A DNA stretch of 64,000 nucleotides from Streptomyces sp. NRRL F-5126 (GCF_000721265.1 NZ_JOFZ01000011.1:186001-250000); one strand, 5' to 3'. Shown: positions 26,904-36,749, numbered from the stretch's first letter. Made by a program: numbers and translations. The notes: a model not told the origin generated them from the letters alone.

Positions 26904-28226
26904 ATGACCACTCCGGACCTGGGGCTGCCGGTGGACGTGCCCTCCACCGCCCTGTTCACCGACCAGTACGAGCTCACGATGCTGCAGGCCGCGCTGCGCG
27001 GCGGCACGGCCGACCGCCACTCGGTGTTCGAGGCGTTCACCCGGCGCCTGCCGGAGGGCAGGCGCTACGGCGTGGTGGCGGGAACGGGCCGCGTGCTCGA
27101 CGCGGTGGAGAACTTCCGCTTCGACCCGGGCGTCCTCGGCTTCCTGCGCGAGCAGCACATCGTGGACGAGCAGACGCTGGACTGGCTGGCCGGCTACCGC
27201 TTCACGGGCGACATCTGGGGCTATCCCGAGGGCGAGGTGTACTTCCCCGGCTCGCCGATCCTGCGCGTCGAGGGGTCGTTCGCCCAGTGCGTGGTGCTGG
27301 AGACGGTGATCCTCTCGATCCTCAACCACGACTCGGCGATCGCGGCGGCCGCCTCGCGGATGTCGGCGGCGGCGGGCGGGCGCGGGCTGATCGAGATGGG
27401 CGCACGGCGCACGCACGAGCTGAGCGCGGTCGCCGCGGCGCGCGCCGCGTACGTCGGCGGCTTCGACTCCACGTCCGACCTCGCGGCCGGCTTCCGGTAC
27501 GGCATCCCGACGGTCGGCACGAGCGCCCACGCGTTCACGCTGCTGCACGACTCGGAGCGTGACGCGTTCCAGGCGCAGGTCGACTCGCTGGGGCGCGGAA
27601 CGACGCTGCTCGTCGACACCTACGACGTCGCGGAGGCCGTGCGCACGGCCGTGGAGATCGCGGGGCCCGAGCTCGGCGCCGTCCGGATCGACTCGGGCGA
27701 CCTGCTGCTCGTCGCGCACCGGGTGCGCCAGCAGCTCGACGACCTGGGCGCGGTGAACACCAAGATCGTCGTCACCTCCGACCTGGACGAGTACGCGATC
27801 GCGTCGCTCGCGGCGGCGCCGGTGGACGCGTACGGCGTCGGCACGCAGCTGGTCACCGGCAGCGGGCACCCGACGTGCTCGATGGTCTACAAGATCGTCG
27901 CGCGCGGCCGGTCGGCCGACGGGCCGCTGCAGCCCGTCGCGAAGAAGTCCCTGGGCGGGAAGACGTCCATCGGCGGACGCAAGTGGGCGGCGCGCAGGCT
28001 GGACGGCGAGGGCGCGGCGGAGGCCGAGGTCGTCGGCACCGGTCCTGTGCCGCGCGACCTGGCCGAAAGGCAGCTGCTTGTGCAACTGGTCAAGGGCGGC
28101 GAGATCGTCACGCGTGAGCCGCTCGACGCGGCGCGCGACCGGCACATCGCGGCACGTGCGGGGCTGCCGATGTCCGCGATGCAGTTGTCGCGGGGCGAAC
28201 CGGTGATTCCGACGGAATTCGTGTGA
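26904..28226 (+). CDS. pncB: Nicotinate phosphoribosyltransferase
   Basis: A 440-residue enzyme converting nicotinate and PRPP to nicotinate mononucleotide in NAD salvage. Blocks [54 protein letters not shown] (with the phosphorylatable His) and VRIDSGDL are diagnostic. There is no ribosome-binding site, and the -10 box TAGCAT ends 6 bases before the ATG, so the mRNA is probably leaderless. A nicotinamidase-like gene follows 72 bases later, together giving nicotinamide-to-NaMN salvage. Confidence 0.93.
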   Translation: MTTPDLGLPVDVPSTALFTDQYELTMLQAALRGGTADRHSVFEAFTRRLPEGRRYGVVAGTGRVLDAVENFRFDPGVLGFLREQHIVDEQTLDWLAGYRFTGDIWGYPEGEVYFPGSPILRVEGSFAQCVVLETVILSILNHDSAIAAAASRMSAAAGGRGLIEMGARRTHELSAVAAARAAYVGGFDSTSDLAAGFRYGIPTVGTSAHAFTLLHDSERDAFQAQVDSLGRGTTLLVDTYDVAEAVRTAVEIAGPELGAVRIDSGDLLLVAHRVRQQLDDLGAVNTKIVVTSDLDEYAIASLAAAPVDAYGVGTQLVTGSGHPTCSMVYKIVARGRSADGPLQPVAKKSLGGKTSIGGRKWAARRLDGEGAAEAEVVGTGPVPRDLAERQLLVQLVKGGEIVTREPLDAARDRHIAARAGLPMSAMQLSRGEPVIPTEFV

Positions 28227-28298
28227 CGATATGCGCTATGGCATGAACAGAGAGTGCCCGGGAAGAGATGAGTGGGGACGGATGGGGGAACTGCGGCC

Positions 28299-28895
28299 AT
28301 GCATCGCGCACTGATCGTCGTCGACGTACAGAACGACTTCTGCGAGGGCGGCAGCCTCGCGGTGTCCGGCGGCGCGGACGTGGCCGCCGCGATCACGGAG
28401 CTGATCGGGCAGGCCACGGCGGGTTACCGGCATGTCGTGGCCACCCGCGACCACCACATCGACCCGGGCGGCCACTTCGCGAAGCCCCCCGCGACGCCGG
28501 ACTACGTGCACAGCTGGCCGGTGCACTGCGTGGCGGGCACGGAGGGCGTGGGCTTCCACCCGAACTTCGCGCCCGCTGTCGCGTCGGGCGGGATCGGCGC
28601 GGTCTTCGGCAAGGGCGAGTACGCGGCCGCGTACAGCGGCTTCGAGGGCCGCGACGAGAACGGCACGGCGCCGGCCGACTGGCTGCGGGCGCGCGAGGTC
28701 ACGGAGGTCGACGTGGTGGGCATCGCCACGGACCACTGCGTACGCGCCACGGCCCTGGACGCGGCGCGCGAGGGCTTCAGGACCCGCGTCCTGCTCGACC
28801 TGACGGCGGGCGTGGCCCGCGACACGACGGACGAGGCGCTCACGTTGATGCGCGCGGCGGGCATCGAACTCACGGGCAAGCCGGTGGTCCGCTAG
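28299..28895 (+). CDS. pncA: Isochorismatase-family nicotinamidase
   Basis: A 198-residue cysteine amidohydrolase. The N-terminus MHRALIVVDVQNDFCEGGSL provides the catalytic Asp, the Lys is in FGKGEYAAAYSGF, and the nucleophile Cys is in IATDHCVRATALDA. The metal-binding DHH cluster (TRDHHIDPGGHF) is typical of PncA nicotinamidases rather than of other isochorismatase-fold enzymes. Pairing with pncB supports deamidation of nicotinamide to nicotinate. The start was taken at ATG 28299, since the upstream frame adds nothing family-like. Confidence 0.9.
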   Translation: MHRALIVVDVQNDFCEGGSLAVSGGADVAAAITELIGQATAGYRHVVATRDHHIDPGGHFAKPPATPDYVHSWPVHCVAGTEGVGFHPNFAPAVASGGIGAVFGKGEYAAAYSGFEGRDENGTAPADWLRAREVTEVDVVGIATDHCVRATALDAAREGFRTRVLLDLTAGVARDTTDEALTLMRAAGIELTGKPVVR

Positions 28896-29467
28896 CCCCC
28901 GGGCCCGGGAGCGCCGGCCCTGACCTAGGCCGGCCACCGCCCGCAGGCCCCTCCGGCCCCGCCGGAAGCCTCCGCCCCGTGGGGGCCGAGCGAGCGGCGT
29001 GGCCGCGTGCCCCGGGTGGGGCGGTGCCGGCGGGCGTTCCCGGGGCCAGGGCCGGGCGCGACGTCCCGCGGCAAGTGCCCCAGCCCGCCGAGCGGGGCTT
29101 CGGGCCCCGACGGGGCGGGCGCCGAGGCCCTCGGCGGGCGAACGCAGACTCACACGGCCGGCGCCCCCTGAGGGGGTGCCCAGAGGCTTGCGCGGCCCGC
29201 GCGGGAGGCGTCAACAGCACGCCGAGCGAGGCTCGGCCCCCGGCAGGAGCGGGGGACACAGGCCCAAACGGCCGACGCTGCCATGGCGAGCCGCCACAGG
29301 GCCCGCGCGGGGGGCGTCAACGGCCCGCCGAGCGGGGCTTCGGGCCCCGACGGGGGCGGGCGCTCCCGGAGCTCGGGGCGGGCGCCGAGACCCTCGGCGG
29401 GCGAACACAGGCTCACGCGGCCGGCGCCCCCTGAGCGGGTGCCCAGGGGTGCTGGGCGGCGGGCGCG
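28896..29467. repeat. Intergenic array of imperfect GC-rich repeats
   Basis: No gene is supported in these 572 bases. Two long similar units start at about 29084 and 29324, exactly 240 bases apart, each beginning CCGCCGAGCGGGGCTTCGGG. Both continue through a CTCGGCGGGCGAAC segment to GGCCGGCGCCCCCTGA. The second unit has a ~25-base insertion. A third, more diverged copy lies between them (about 29192-29278). A shared block around CGGCCCGCGCGGG-GGCGTCAAC precedes the last two. Each unit can fold into strong hairpins. Apparent reading frames here simply reflect the repeats. Confidence 0.75.
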
Positions 29468-29884
29468 TCAGCCGCTGGTGCGGACCCGTGGTGTGGCCGG
29501 GAGGTGGCGCCAGGGGGCCATGGGCTTGCGTGCCAGGCCGGGGCGCGCAGGGGCCGGCTGCCACGCGCGGCCTGGGCGGACGAGCGAGCGGATGGGCTGC
29601 CAGAGCGCGCTCGCGTCCCCCGGGCACTGCGGGGTGGGCCGCCAGAGCAGCCCCTCGGGGTGGTGCAGGACCGCGGTGACCTCGTCCGGGCTGGGTGGTT
29701 CGGCGTTCCCCCGCAGGTAGACCGCACGAAGACCGAGGTTGCGCAGCCTGGTCAGGGCGCGCGCCCGGTTCTCCGCGTGGACCAGGACTCGTACCGTGCT
29801 GCCGCCCTCGGCAGCGGGTCTCGGCACGGTCAGCGCCACCACCACTCTGCCATTGGGGAGCCTGCTGAAGCCTCCGCCTGCCAT
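29468..29884 (-). CDS. Hypothetical protein
   Basis: A 138-residue protein with start ATG 29884 (MAGGGFSRLPNGRVVVAL). The N-terminal ~75 residues look like a small alpha/beta domain: GRVVVALTVPRP, then STVRVLVHAENRARALTRLRNLGLRAVYL, suggesting beta-alpha-beta order. The C-terminal half is Pro/Trp/Arg-rich and unstructured in appearance. I do not recognise the family. It lies upstream of the repeat array and downstream of the M6 protease terminator, alone in its orientation. Base composition matches its neighbours. Confidence 0.6.
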   Translation of the reverse strand: MAGGGFSRLPNGRVVVALTVPRPAAEGGSTVRVLVHAENRARALTRLRNLGLRAVYLRGNAEPPSPDEVTAVLHHPEGLLWRPTPQCPGDASALWQPIRSLVRPGRAWQPAPARPGLARKPMAPWRHLPATPRVRTSG

Positions 29885-29956
29885 GATCGTTCCTCTCCCC
29901 CCGCTCCCCCCGCGAGACGTCGTGTCAATAAGAAATGCACAGCTGCACCTAAACAC

Positions 29957-29992
29957 GATCGGCCGCCGCCCGCTAGAGGGCGACGGCCGATC
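29957..29992 (-). terminator. Hairpin terminator after the M6 protease gene
   Basis: GATCGGCCGCCGCCC and GGGCGACGGCCGATC pair with one mismatch around a 6-base loop, 27 bases beyond the protease stop codon. Confidence 0.75.
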
Positions 29993-30018
29993 ACTGCTCT
30001 GACCTGCGGATTCAATCC

Positions 30019-32442
30019 TTAACGAGTCGACGGCCCCACATGAATTGTCATGCTCGCGCCACTGATGGGCTGGCCGACGAGGGTGATCCTGGTGTTGGTG
30101 TCAGGAACCTTGACGCTTCCCTCGGGGTTCGCCGGGTCCCAGTAGGAGCCCCGGTGGTCGTCGAAGGCGATGACCCCGCGCTGCGGCTTGATCCGCGTCG
30201 GCACGTCCGCCTTGTGCAGCGTGAGCGCCGGCGTCGGCCACCAGCTGAACGGCGCGTCGAACGCCTGGATCCTGTTGCGCATGACCGTCCCGTCGGACCA
30301 CTTCAGGGCCTTCGGGTGCGCGTCCACGGGAAGGATCAGGCCCTCGCCCGGGTGCACGCTCGTGTTGTTGTCGGCCTGCGAGGTGTCCCAGTACCAGATC
30401 AACATGCCGTTCTGGTAAGGGAAGTGCTCGACCTTGAGATCGTTGGGCGCCGTGAAGCCGAAGTTGTACGGGCCGGTGCGCAGCGTCTTGTCGTAGCTCG
30501 TGTACTCGCGGTTCTCCACGATGTAGTACTGGTTGTAGTCCTTGCTGAAGGACCCGCCGATGCGCGAGAAGCCGTCCGTGGTCCAACCGGCGTCCGCACT
30601 CTCCGCGTTGTCGGTGAACAGCGCGGTGCCGTCGGCGACGACGCTGATCTCGTCGGCCGCGAACCCCTTCTGCGCCACGCCGCCGTCCGTCAGGTAGCGG
30701 AAGCGGAGGTCGATCTTCTTGCCGGCGTAGGCGTCCAGCGGGTACACGAGCTTCTTGTACGCGCCCGACGTTCCGGTCAGCGCCGGCTTGTCGCCGCCGT
30801 CCCTCGGGATGGCCGCGCCGTCCGCCGTGCCGTCCAGCGGCGTCCAGTCGGCGCCGCCGTCGGTCGAGACCTCGGCGTACAGGTAGTCGTAGCCGTTCTC
30901 GATGTCCCACCAGCCGTCGAGCGTCAGCGAGGCCGCGGACTTGCCGGTGAGGTCGACGGAACGGGTCAGGGTGTTCTTGAGGTTGTCACCCATGCCGCTC
31001 CACCACTGCGTGGATCCCTGCGCGGGCTCCACGACGGTCGTGGTCTTCTCCTTCTTCGGCAGGTTCACCACCAGGGCCTGCGGCCTCTTCGTGTTGTACT
31101 CCGAGACCCCGAGCCTCACCGTGGACCTCGTCGCGGCCTTGGCCTGCGCGTAGTTGAGCCAGCCGAGCTGCAGCTTGTCCCACGCGGTCATGTCGCCCGG
31201 CATGTCGCCGATCGCGTTCTTGCCGGTGCCGAGCCACGAGCCCGAGGACATCAGGTCCCAGAAGGCGGTCGAGTTGTCGCCGCCCGCGGTGTCGTAGTTG
31301 TCGGGCAGGCCGAGGTCGTGGCCGTACTCGTGGGCGAAGACGCCGAGTCCGCCGTTCTCCGGCTGCATCGTGTAGTCGCCGACCCACATGCCGGTGTCGC
31401 CGATCTGCGTGCCGCCCGCCTTGTTGTCCGCGGGGCCCGTGGCGCCCGCGTCCGAGCCGTACGCGTACCAGCGGTGCGCCCAGATCGCGTTGTCGGCCTG
31501 GACGCCGCCGCCGGCGGACTCGTCCTCTCCGGCGTGCACGATCTGGAAGTGGTCGATGTAGCCGTCGGGCTCGTTGAAGTTGCCGTCGTTGTCGTAGTCG
31601 TAGCGGTCCCACTTGTCGTACTGCGCCAGGTCCGCCTTGATCTCGGCGCTCGACTCGCCCTTGGCCTTCTGGTCCGCCACCCAGGCGTTGACGCCGTCGC
31701 GCACCGCGTCCCAGACGGACGGGCAGGTGGTGCTGCCGCAGTAGTCCGAGCCGTAACGGGCCTCGTTGTACGGGATCTTGACCCAGTCGGTGACCTCGCC
31801 GTCGACGGAGTAGCGGCCGGAGGACTGCTTCTCGTAGTACGTCTTCAGCGATTCCCGCTGCTTGCCGGTCTTGTCCTTGCCCGTGCCGAAGTACAGGTCC
31901 TGGAAGTGCTGCTGGTTGTAGTCGGCCTGCCAGGCGGTGGAGTTGTCGACCTTGCGGTTCGGCTCGGCTATCTGGTTGTGCGACGGTCCCGGGTTGCCGC
32001 CGTACTGCGTCACGGGCGGCTTCGGGCCCGGGCCGTCCGGGTCGTACTTCGTCGTGTTGTCGACCTTGTCGCCGAACTCGACGAGGATCGTGAAGATCCG
32101 GTCGGTCTTCTCCCTGCCGAGCTCGACGTACTTGCCGCCGCCGAGCTTCACCACGCTGGAGCCGCCGCGCTCGACGGCCTTGCGGTGCCCGGAGAGCACC
32201 TGGTCGAGCGCCGCCTTGCGCTCCTTCGTCTGCTCCTTGGTGAAGGGGCCCGGCAGGTTGTGCTCGACATCGCCCGCCTGCGGCGCCGGGTCGCGTCGCT
32301 GCACCTGGGCGGCACCCGAACGCGACCCCGCCGCGGGGTTCTCCTGCGCCTGCGCCGTGCTGAAGGCGGAGGCCGTCGCCGCGGTCGCGGCGACCGCCAC
32401 GATCACCGCCGCCGCACGTCTCGCCCGTCCTGTCCTGATCAC
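30019..32442 (-). CDS. Secreted M6-family metalloprotease (immune inhibitor A type)
   Basis: An 807-residue secreted protease. The signal peptide is RTGRARRAAAVIVAVAATAATASAF-like, cleaved near residue 33. A propeptide of about 60-80 residues (LPGPFTKEQTKERKAALDQV) follows. The M6 catalytic domain has the zinc motif HEYGHDLGLPD with the downstream family segment DLMSSGSWLG. Beta-sandwich domains follow (GGADWTPLDGTA; IGGSFSKDYNQYYIVENREY), as in the C-terminal half of immune inhibitor A. Such enzymes degrade extracellular proteins during growth on complex substrates. It is transcribed from the ~490-base gap to its right. Confidence 0.92.
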   Translation of the reverse strand: MIRTGRARRAAAVIVAVAATAATASAFSTAQAQENPAAGSRSGAAQVQRRDPAPQAGDVEHNLPGPFTKEQTKERKAALDQVLSGHRKAVERGGSSVVKLGGGKYVELGREKTDRIFTILVEFGDKVDNTTKYDPDGPGPKPPVTQYGGNPGPSHNQIAEPNRKVDNSTAWQADYNQQHFQDLYFGTGKDKTGKQRESLKTYYEKQSSGRYSVDGEVTDWVKIPYNEARYGSDYCGSTTCPSVWDAVRDGVNAWVADQKAKGESSAEIKADLAQYDKWDRYDYDNDGNFNEPDGYIDHFQIVHAGEDESAGGGVQADNAIWAHRWYAYGSDAGATGPADNKAGGTQIGDTGMWVGDYTMQPENGGLGVFAHEYGHDLGLPDNYDTAGGDNSTAFWDLMSSGSWLGTGKNAIGDMPGDMTAWDKLQLGWLNYAQAKAATRSTVRLGVSEYNTKRPQALVVNLPKKEKTTTVVEPAQGSTQWWSGMGDNLKNTLTRSVDLTGKSAASLTLDGWWDIENGYDYLYAEVSTDGGADWTPLDGTADGAAIPRDGGDKPALTGTSGAYKKLVYPLDAYAGKKIDLRFRYLTDGGVAQKGFAADEISVVADGTALFTDNAESADAGWTTDGFSRIGGSFSKDYNQYYIVENREYTSYDKTLRTGPYNFGFTAPNDLKVEHFPYQNGMLIWYWDTSQADNNTSVHPGEGLILPVDAHPKALKWSDGTVMRNRIQAFDAPFSWWPTPALTLHKADVPTRIKPQRGVIAFDDHRGSYWDPANPEGSVKVPDTNTRITLVGQPISGASMTIHVGPSTR

Positions 32443-32929
32443 TCGCTGGTGTCCTCCCCCGCGCCCGCGCCTGAGGACCGTCCTTGTGGGCGTCCGTTCG
32501 GCCGGTGCGCGCCTTTACGCGACCTGTGCGCGTTCTGTACGCGGTTCAAGTGGCGCCATTGGACCGGAGTTGACGAAAAAATGACAGTCTTGACTTGTTC
32601 ACGACGATTCCGCTAAGGAAAGCGGAAGATCGGCTGATCATCCGTTGGTCTTCGGCGCCACAGGGCGGGCCCCGCGCCGAGCGGCGGGCGCACCGCACGG
32701 ACTTGCGGGCGTCCGCATGAACCTGTGCGCCCCCCGTGCATCGGCACCGTGGGTGAGGTCACGCTTACCGCACGTCCCTCGGGGCATTCACCGTCGTAGA
32801 GTCGCCCGACACGTGCGACCCGCGCGCATCCACCCTGACCTCAGCACCGTCCAGAAGCCGATGTCCTGCACCGTCGATCGCCGGCCGCACCCCGAGGCGC
32901 CGGCACATGTTCCGAGGGACGGAAACGCC
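32443..32929. other. Promoter region between divergent genes, no gene seen
   Basis: The region is 487 bases upstream of both the M6 protease (left) and the small membrane gene (right). It is somewhat richer in A/T near 32560-32640, including TTGACT at 32590-32595 that could serve as a -35 box for a rightward promoter; a good -10 match is lacking. No RNA gene or repeat was recognised. Confidence 0.5.
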
Positions 32930-33274
32930 ATGCCGCGTCCGAACGCCGCACAGCTCGCCTATGGTTCAGCCACCGTCATCTGCTCAGCCCTCGCCATGCT
33001 CCTGCTGACCGGTGTCCCGAGGGGCGCGGGCGTGGTGGTGATCGGCGTCGTGGCCCTCGGGCTGGGCCTGCTGGTGGCCCTGACGGTGCCGATGCCGCAC
33101 CGTGCGCGGGCGGCCCGCGAGGCGGCCGCGTCCGCGTCCGCCGTGGCGGCCCTCGCGGAGACGGCCGCGGAGTCCGCCATGGCCGCACCGCCGGCGGGCG
33201 CCCGCGCGCGCCGGCCCCATGCGGGCGCACGGACCCGCGCCGCACGCGTGGAGCAGCACTCGCTGGGGCGCTGA
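32930..33274 (+). CDS. Small membrane protein, function unknown
   Basis: A 114-residue protein. Two membrane segments fill residues 12-55 (YGSATVICSALAMLLLTGV and GVVVIGVVALGLGLLVALTV). An Ala/Arg-rich cytoplasmic tail with few acidic residues follows. ATG 32930 is preceded by GAGGGACGG. The longer frame upstream has no family character. No motif suggests function. It ends 67 bases before the opposing RDD gene. Confidence 0.6.
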   Translation: MPRPNAAQLAYGSATVICSALAMLLLTGVPRGAGVVVIGVVALGLGLLVALTVPMPHRARAAREAAASASAVAALAETAAESAMAAPPAGARARRPHAGARTRAARVEQHSLGR

Positions 33275-33341
33275 CCGGGGCCGGCGGGCCCTCGGGACGC
33301 GGCCCGCTCAGGACGGCGGCCCGCTCAGGACGGCGGCCCGC

Positions 33342-34166
33342 TCATGCCTGGACGACGACCGTCTTCCCCGCCTTGTCGTGCAGCCCCTGCTTGTACGGGC
33401 GGCCGGCGACGATCGTGATGGCGATGATGATCCACCACACGCAGAAGCAGCACACCAGCGCCGGCAGCCACAGCACGACCGCCCGCGCCAGCGAGGCCCC
33501 GACGCTCGGGCGGGAGCCGTCGGCCAGCATTCCCACCCGCAGCTTGAGCCACCGCTTCCCGAGCGTCTGCCCACGCGTGTGCGTCATCCAGGTGTCGTAG
33601 CCGATGTACGCGATCAGCGAGATGAGCGCCCACAGCCACTGCTGCCCCGTGCTGAACTGATCGCCGATGGCGTCCGCCTCGCTCTGGCCGTTCGACGTCG
33701 AGAAGTCGAAGCCGTTGACGGCGATCGAGATGACAGCCAGCGGGATCGCGATGATGAGGGCGTCGATGATCCGGGCCGCGAGCCGGGTGCCGAACGGCGC
33801 GAGTGGCGGCATGCCCGCGAGCGGTTCGCCGCCACGGAACGGGTCGCCGCTGTAGGGACCGCCACCGTACCGGCCGCCTCCGCCGTACGGGTCGCCGCCG
33901 TACGGACCGCCGGGGCCCTGTGGCCCGCCGCCGTACGGATCCCCGCCGTACGGGCCCTCTCCCGGCCCCGCGCCGGGCGGCGGGGGCTGGCCGTACGGCG
34001 GCGGCTGCCCGCTCCCCGCGCTCCCGCCCGGGCCCTCCTCGCCAGGAGCGCCCGCGCCCGGCGGCGGGACCGAATCCCCGGGCGGCGGCTGCCGGGGAGG
34101 CCTCGGCCTCTTCAGGAAGGGGTCTTCCTCGGGCGGCTGACCGGACGACGGCTCATCGTTGCTCAT
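33342..34166 (-). CDS. RDD family membrane protein with Pro/Gly-rich head
   Basis: A 274-residue protein. Residues 1-125 are Pro, Gly and Tyr-rich with repeated YGGGPY/DPYGG units, a flexible cytosolic head. The RDD domain follows: FGTRLAARIIDALIIAIPLAV (Arg and Asp in the first helix), then further membrane helices and TLGKRWLKLRVGMLADGSRPS. The domain is a small multi-helix membrane module whose function is mostly unknown; some members act in ion transport. A second, related RDD gene lies upstream in the same direction, 90 bases away. Confidence 0.85.
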   Translation of the reverse strand: MSNDEPSSGQPPEEDPFLKRPRPPRQPPPGDSVPPPGAGAPGEEGPGGSAGSGQPPPYGQPPPPGAGPGEGPYGGDPYGGGPQGPGGPYGGDPYGGGGRYGGGPYSGDPFRGGEPLAGMPPLAPFGTRLAARIIDALIIAIPLAVISIAVNGFDFSTSNGQSEADAIGDQFSTGQQWLWALISLIAYIGYDTWMTHTRGQTLGKRWLKLRVGMLADGSRPSVGASLARAVVLWLPALVCCFCVWWIIIAITIVAGRPYKQGLHDKAGKTVVVQA

Positions 34167-34256
34167 GGGGGCAGTGCACCGCGCGTGACGGAGCACCGCC
34201 AACGGTCGGCGCCGTTCGGGCGAACGCGGGGACCCGGCCGCTCAGAGGCCGGCGGC

Positions 34257-35816
34257 TCAGCCCGCTCGGCGCGCGACGAACGTGTGCGCCGCCTTGTCGT
34301 GCCAGCACTGCCGCCACGGCCGGTCGAACAGGCACCACACGACGTTCAGCACACCGACGACGACTGCCCCGAGGACCCCGTAGAGCAGCCAGCGCGCGAG
34401 CGCCCTGCCGAACCCGGGGGGCTCGAACGACTCGAGGTCCAGGACCTTCAGGCCGCAGGCCTTCTTGCCGAGCGTGCGCCCCCACCTGGCGGTCGGCAGC
34501 GCCTCGTACAGCACCCCGACGACCAGCAGCGCGGCCAGCACGACCGCGAGGTAGCCGCCCGTGGTCCCGTCGATCAGGTACACCGTGACCAGGCGTCCGC
34601 TCTGCCGCGCCGCCTCGATCTTGTCGTCGATGTGTGTACGGGCCCGCAGCGCGAGGGGTGCGGCGGCGGCGCCGACGACCGCGCCGACGACGATGGTGTC
34701 GATGACCCGGGCCAGCAGCCGCCGGCCGAGCCCCGCGGGGCGGGCGCTCGCCTGGGCGCGGGCCGCGGCCTGGAACGGATCCTCCGTCGGCGGCTTCCAC
34801 GGCACGACGGGCGGCTCGCCACCAGCGAGAGCGCCCGGCGCACCTGCCGCGGGCCCCGCCTGCGCCGCGGCCGCCGTCGGGCCCTGCGCGAGCCGGTGCA
34901 CCTGCTGCGCCCAGGGCGGCGCGGCGGCCGCCGGGTCCTGCGGCGCGGCGCCCGGCTGGGCCGGGAGCGTCCGCTGCGGGGGCGGCGCGTACCCGGACGG
35001 GGCGGGTGCCGCCTGGCCCTGGACGGTGTCGGCGCCTGCCACGCGGGCATCGGCGGGCGGGGGCGCGGCCACCGGAGACGCGGGCGCCGAGGTCGCTGCC
35101 TGCGTGCCGCCCGGCAGGGCGGCGCGTGCGGCTCGCGCGGGCAGCTCGCCCTGCGCCTGGCCTGGCACGCCCGGCGCGTCGCCGGCCGGCCGGGCAGCGT
35201 CGTTGCCGTCCCCGTCCTTGGCGCGACGCGCCGCCGCCAGGGCGCGCATCGCCGCGGTGGAGTCGACGGGGGCCCGGTCCGCGGGCGGCGCGCCGTGGCG
35301 TCCGCCCTCGTCGACGGTGCGGGACGGCAGCGGCGCGGCGCCGGTCAGGCCGGTGGCGGGGGCTGCCGACAGCGCGGAGGCGTCGGACGGCGAGGCGGCG
35401 CCCTCGGGCCCTCCGGGGCCTTGGGGGCCTCCGGCACCCCAGGAGACACGGTGGTCCTGGTCACCGCCGAAGCCGGACTGGCGCGCGGTGTCCGCCGCCC
35501 ACGCGGACGCCGGCTCCTGGCCGGGGCCCGCGTCGGGGCCGTCCGCGACTCCCGCGGAAGGGTCCTCGTCGAAGAAGACCGGTCCGGTCTCCTCGGCCGC
35601 CTGCGGCACGGGGCCGGCACCGGGCGCGGGAGCGGTGCCCGCGGGCGCGGTCGCCTCGGACGCTGCCGCGGCCACCGTCCCGGGCGGCGCGGGCCTGCTG
35701 CTGCCCGGCACCCAGGCGGCGCCGTTCCAGTACCGGACGTAGCCCGGGATCGATGGGTCCGGGTAGTAGCCGGCCGCGGGGCCGCCGCCGTCGGCTGCCG
35801 ATGTCGGGGCGCTCAT
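34257..35816 (-). CDS. DUF2510-RDD family membrane protein
   Basis: A 519-residue protein. DUF2510 is at the N-terminus (AGYYPDPSIPGYVRYWNGAAW, residues ~15-35), a small WW-like module common in actinobacterial membrane proteins. About 330 residues of Ala/Pro/Gly-rich linker follow, then a C-terminal RDD domain (GLGRRLLARVIDTIVVGAVV through TLGKKACGLKVLDLESFEPP). The first Met of a slightly longer frame (35840) is less likely than 35816 (MSAPTSAADGG). It forms a tandem with the smaller RDD gene, probably one operon. Confidence 0.85.
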   Translation of the reverse strand: MSAPTSAADGGGPAAGYYPDPSIPGYVRYWNGAAWVPGSSRPAPPGTVAAAASEATAPAGTAPAPGAGPVPQAAEETGPVFFDEDPSAGVADGPDAGPGQEPASAWAADTARQSGFGGDQDHRVSWGAGGPQGPGGPEGAASPSDASALSAAPATGLTGAAPLPSRTVDEGGRHGAPPADRAPVDSTAAMRALAAARRAKDGDGNDAARPAGDAPGVPGQAQGELPARAARAALPGGTQAATSAPASPVAAPPPADARVAGADTVQGQAAPAPSGYAPPPQRTLPAQPGAAPQDPAAAAPPWAQQVHRLAQGPTAAAAQAGPAAGAPGALAGGEPPVVPWKPPTEDPFQAAARAQASARPAGLGRRLLARVIDTIVVGAVVGAAAAPLALRARTHIDDKIEAARQSGRLVTVYLIDGTTGGYLAVVLAALLVVGVLYEALPTARWGRTLGKKACGLKVLDLESFEPPGFGRALARWLLYGVLGAVVVGVLNVVWCLFDRPWRQCWHDKAAHTFVARRAG

Positions 35817-36134
35817 CACCGTGGTCCCGTATCTCCTCAAGAGCCTTGTTTCGAGGCATCACATCTATCAGAACACCGGCCGCCCGAGGGCCGGTCCTCT
35901 CGTTTGCGCCACTTTCCGGTCACGGGTTTGTCACACAACGTCACCAGAGCCCATGTCGCGAGCACGCAGGGCACACCCAGGCGAGTCGCGCATTCGTTCG
36001 TATATCCACCCGTTCGCGTGGGACCCAAAAAATCATGGGGAAAGTCGCGTCATGACCGCGTGGTTCCCCGCTCTCCCCCAGTACGGCGCCCGGACAACCA
36101 GTCCCGGGGCCGAACGAGGGAGAGGACGGACACC
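35817..36134. other. Divergent promoter region, no gene seen
   Basis: The region is 318 bases between the leftward DUF2510-RDD gene and the rightward SsgA-like gene. It is less GC-rich than average (for example TTTGTCACACAACGTCACCA near 35928), as promoters often are here. No clear repeat, RNA or small coding frame was recognised. Confidence 0.5.
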
Positions 36135-36626
36135 ATGACCAAGGCGAACACCGTCGTGGAACACGAGCTCGACGTCGACCTGGTCCTGTCGCCCGAGCAC
36201 AGCGTCGCCGTGCCGGCCAGGCTGACCTACCGGACGTCGGATCCGTACGCGGTCCACATCGCCTTCCACATCCACTCGGCGAACCCGGTCCACTGGACGT
36301 TCGCGCGCGAGCTGCTGGTGGAGGGGGTGTTCCGGCCGTGCGGCCACGGCGACGTGCGGATCTGGCCCACGCGCGTCGAAGGGCAGGGCCTCATCTGCCT
36401 GGCGCTGACCTCACCGGACGGGGACGCGCTGCTCCAGGCGGCACTCGACGACGTCTACGGGTGGCTGGAGCGCACGCTGCGGGTCGCGCCGCCCGGCACC
36501 GAGTCCGCCGGGCTCGGGATCGACGACGGCCTGGCGGCGCTGCTCGCGCCCACACCGGCGGACGAACTGTGGCTGCGGGACCCGTGGCCGTCGGACGGTA
36601 CCGACTGCCACGACGCCGGCGAGTGA
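36135..36626 (+). CDS. ssgG: SsgA-family sporulation/cell division regulator
   Basis: A 163-residue protein of the actinomycete-specific SsgA-like family, which controls where septum and wall-remodelling machinery act during sporulation. The family core is VPARLTYRTSDPYAVHIAFHI, WTFARELLVEGVF and GHGDVRIWPT. Acidic Asp/Glu-rich residues dominate the C-terminus. ATG 36135 follows GAGAGGACGG. SsgA-like paralogues cannot be told apart safely by eye; I chose ssgG because the neighbourhood resembles SCO2924 in S. coelicolor, where ssgG lies. SsgG affects septum placement. The family call is firm, the paralogue less so. Confidence 0.85.
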   Translation: MTKANTVVEHELDVDLVLSPEHSVAVPARLTYRTSDPYAVHIAFHIHSANPVHWTFARELLVEGVFRPCGHGDVRIWPTRVEGQGLICLALTSPDGDALLQAALDDVYGWLERTLRVAPPGTESAGLGIDDGLAALLAPTPADELWLRDPWPSDGTDCHDAGE

Positions 36627-36749
36627 CGCGCCGCGAGGGGCTGGTTACTCAGCTCCCGCGGTCAACGACAGGCGGCCGCAGGAGGACACCGGGAGGTCAT
36701 CTACCCTTGCGGCGACACGGGTCGGCGGAGGGCGAGAGGGAACACCGGG

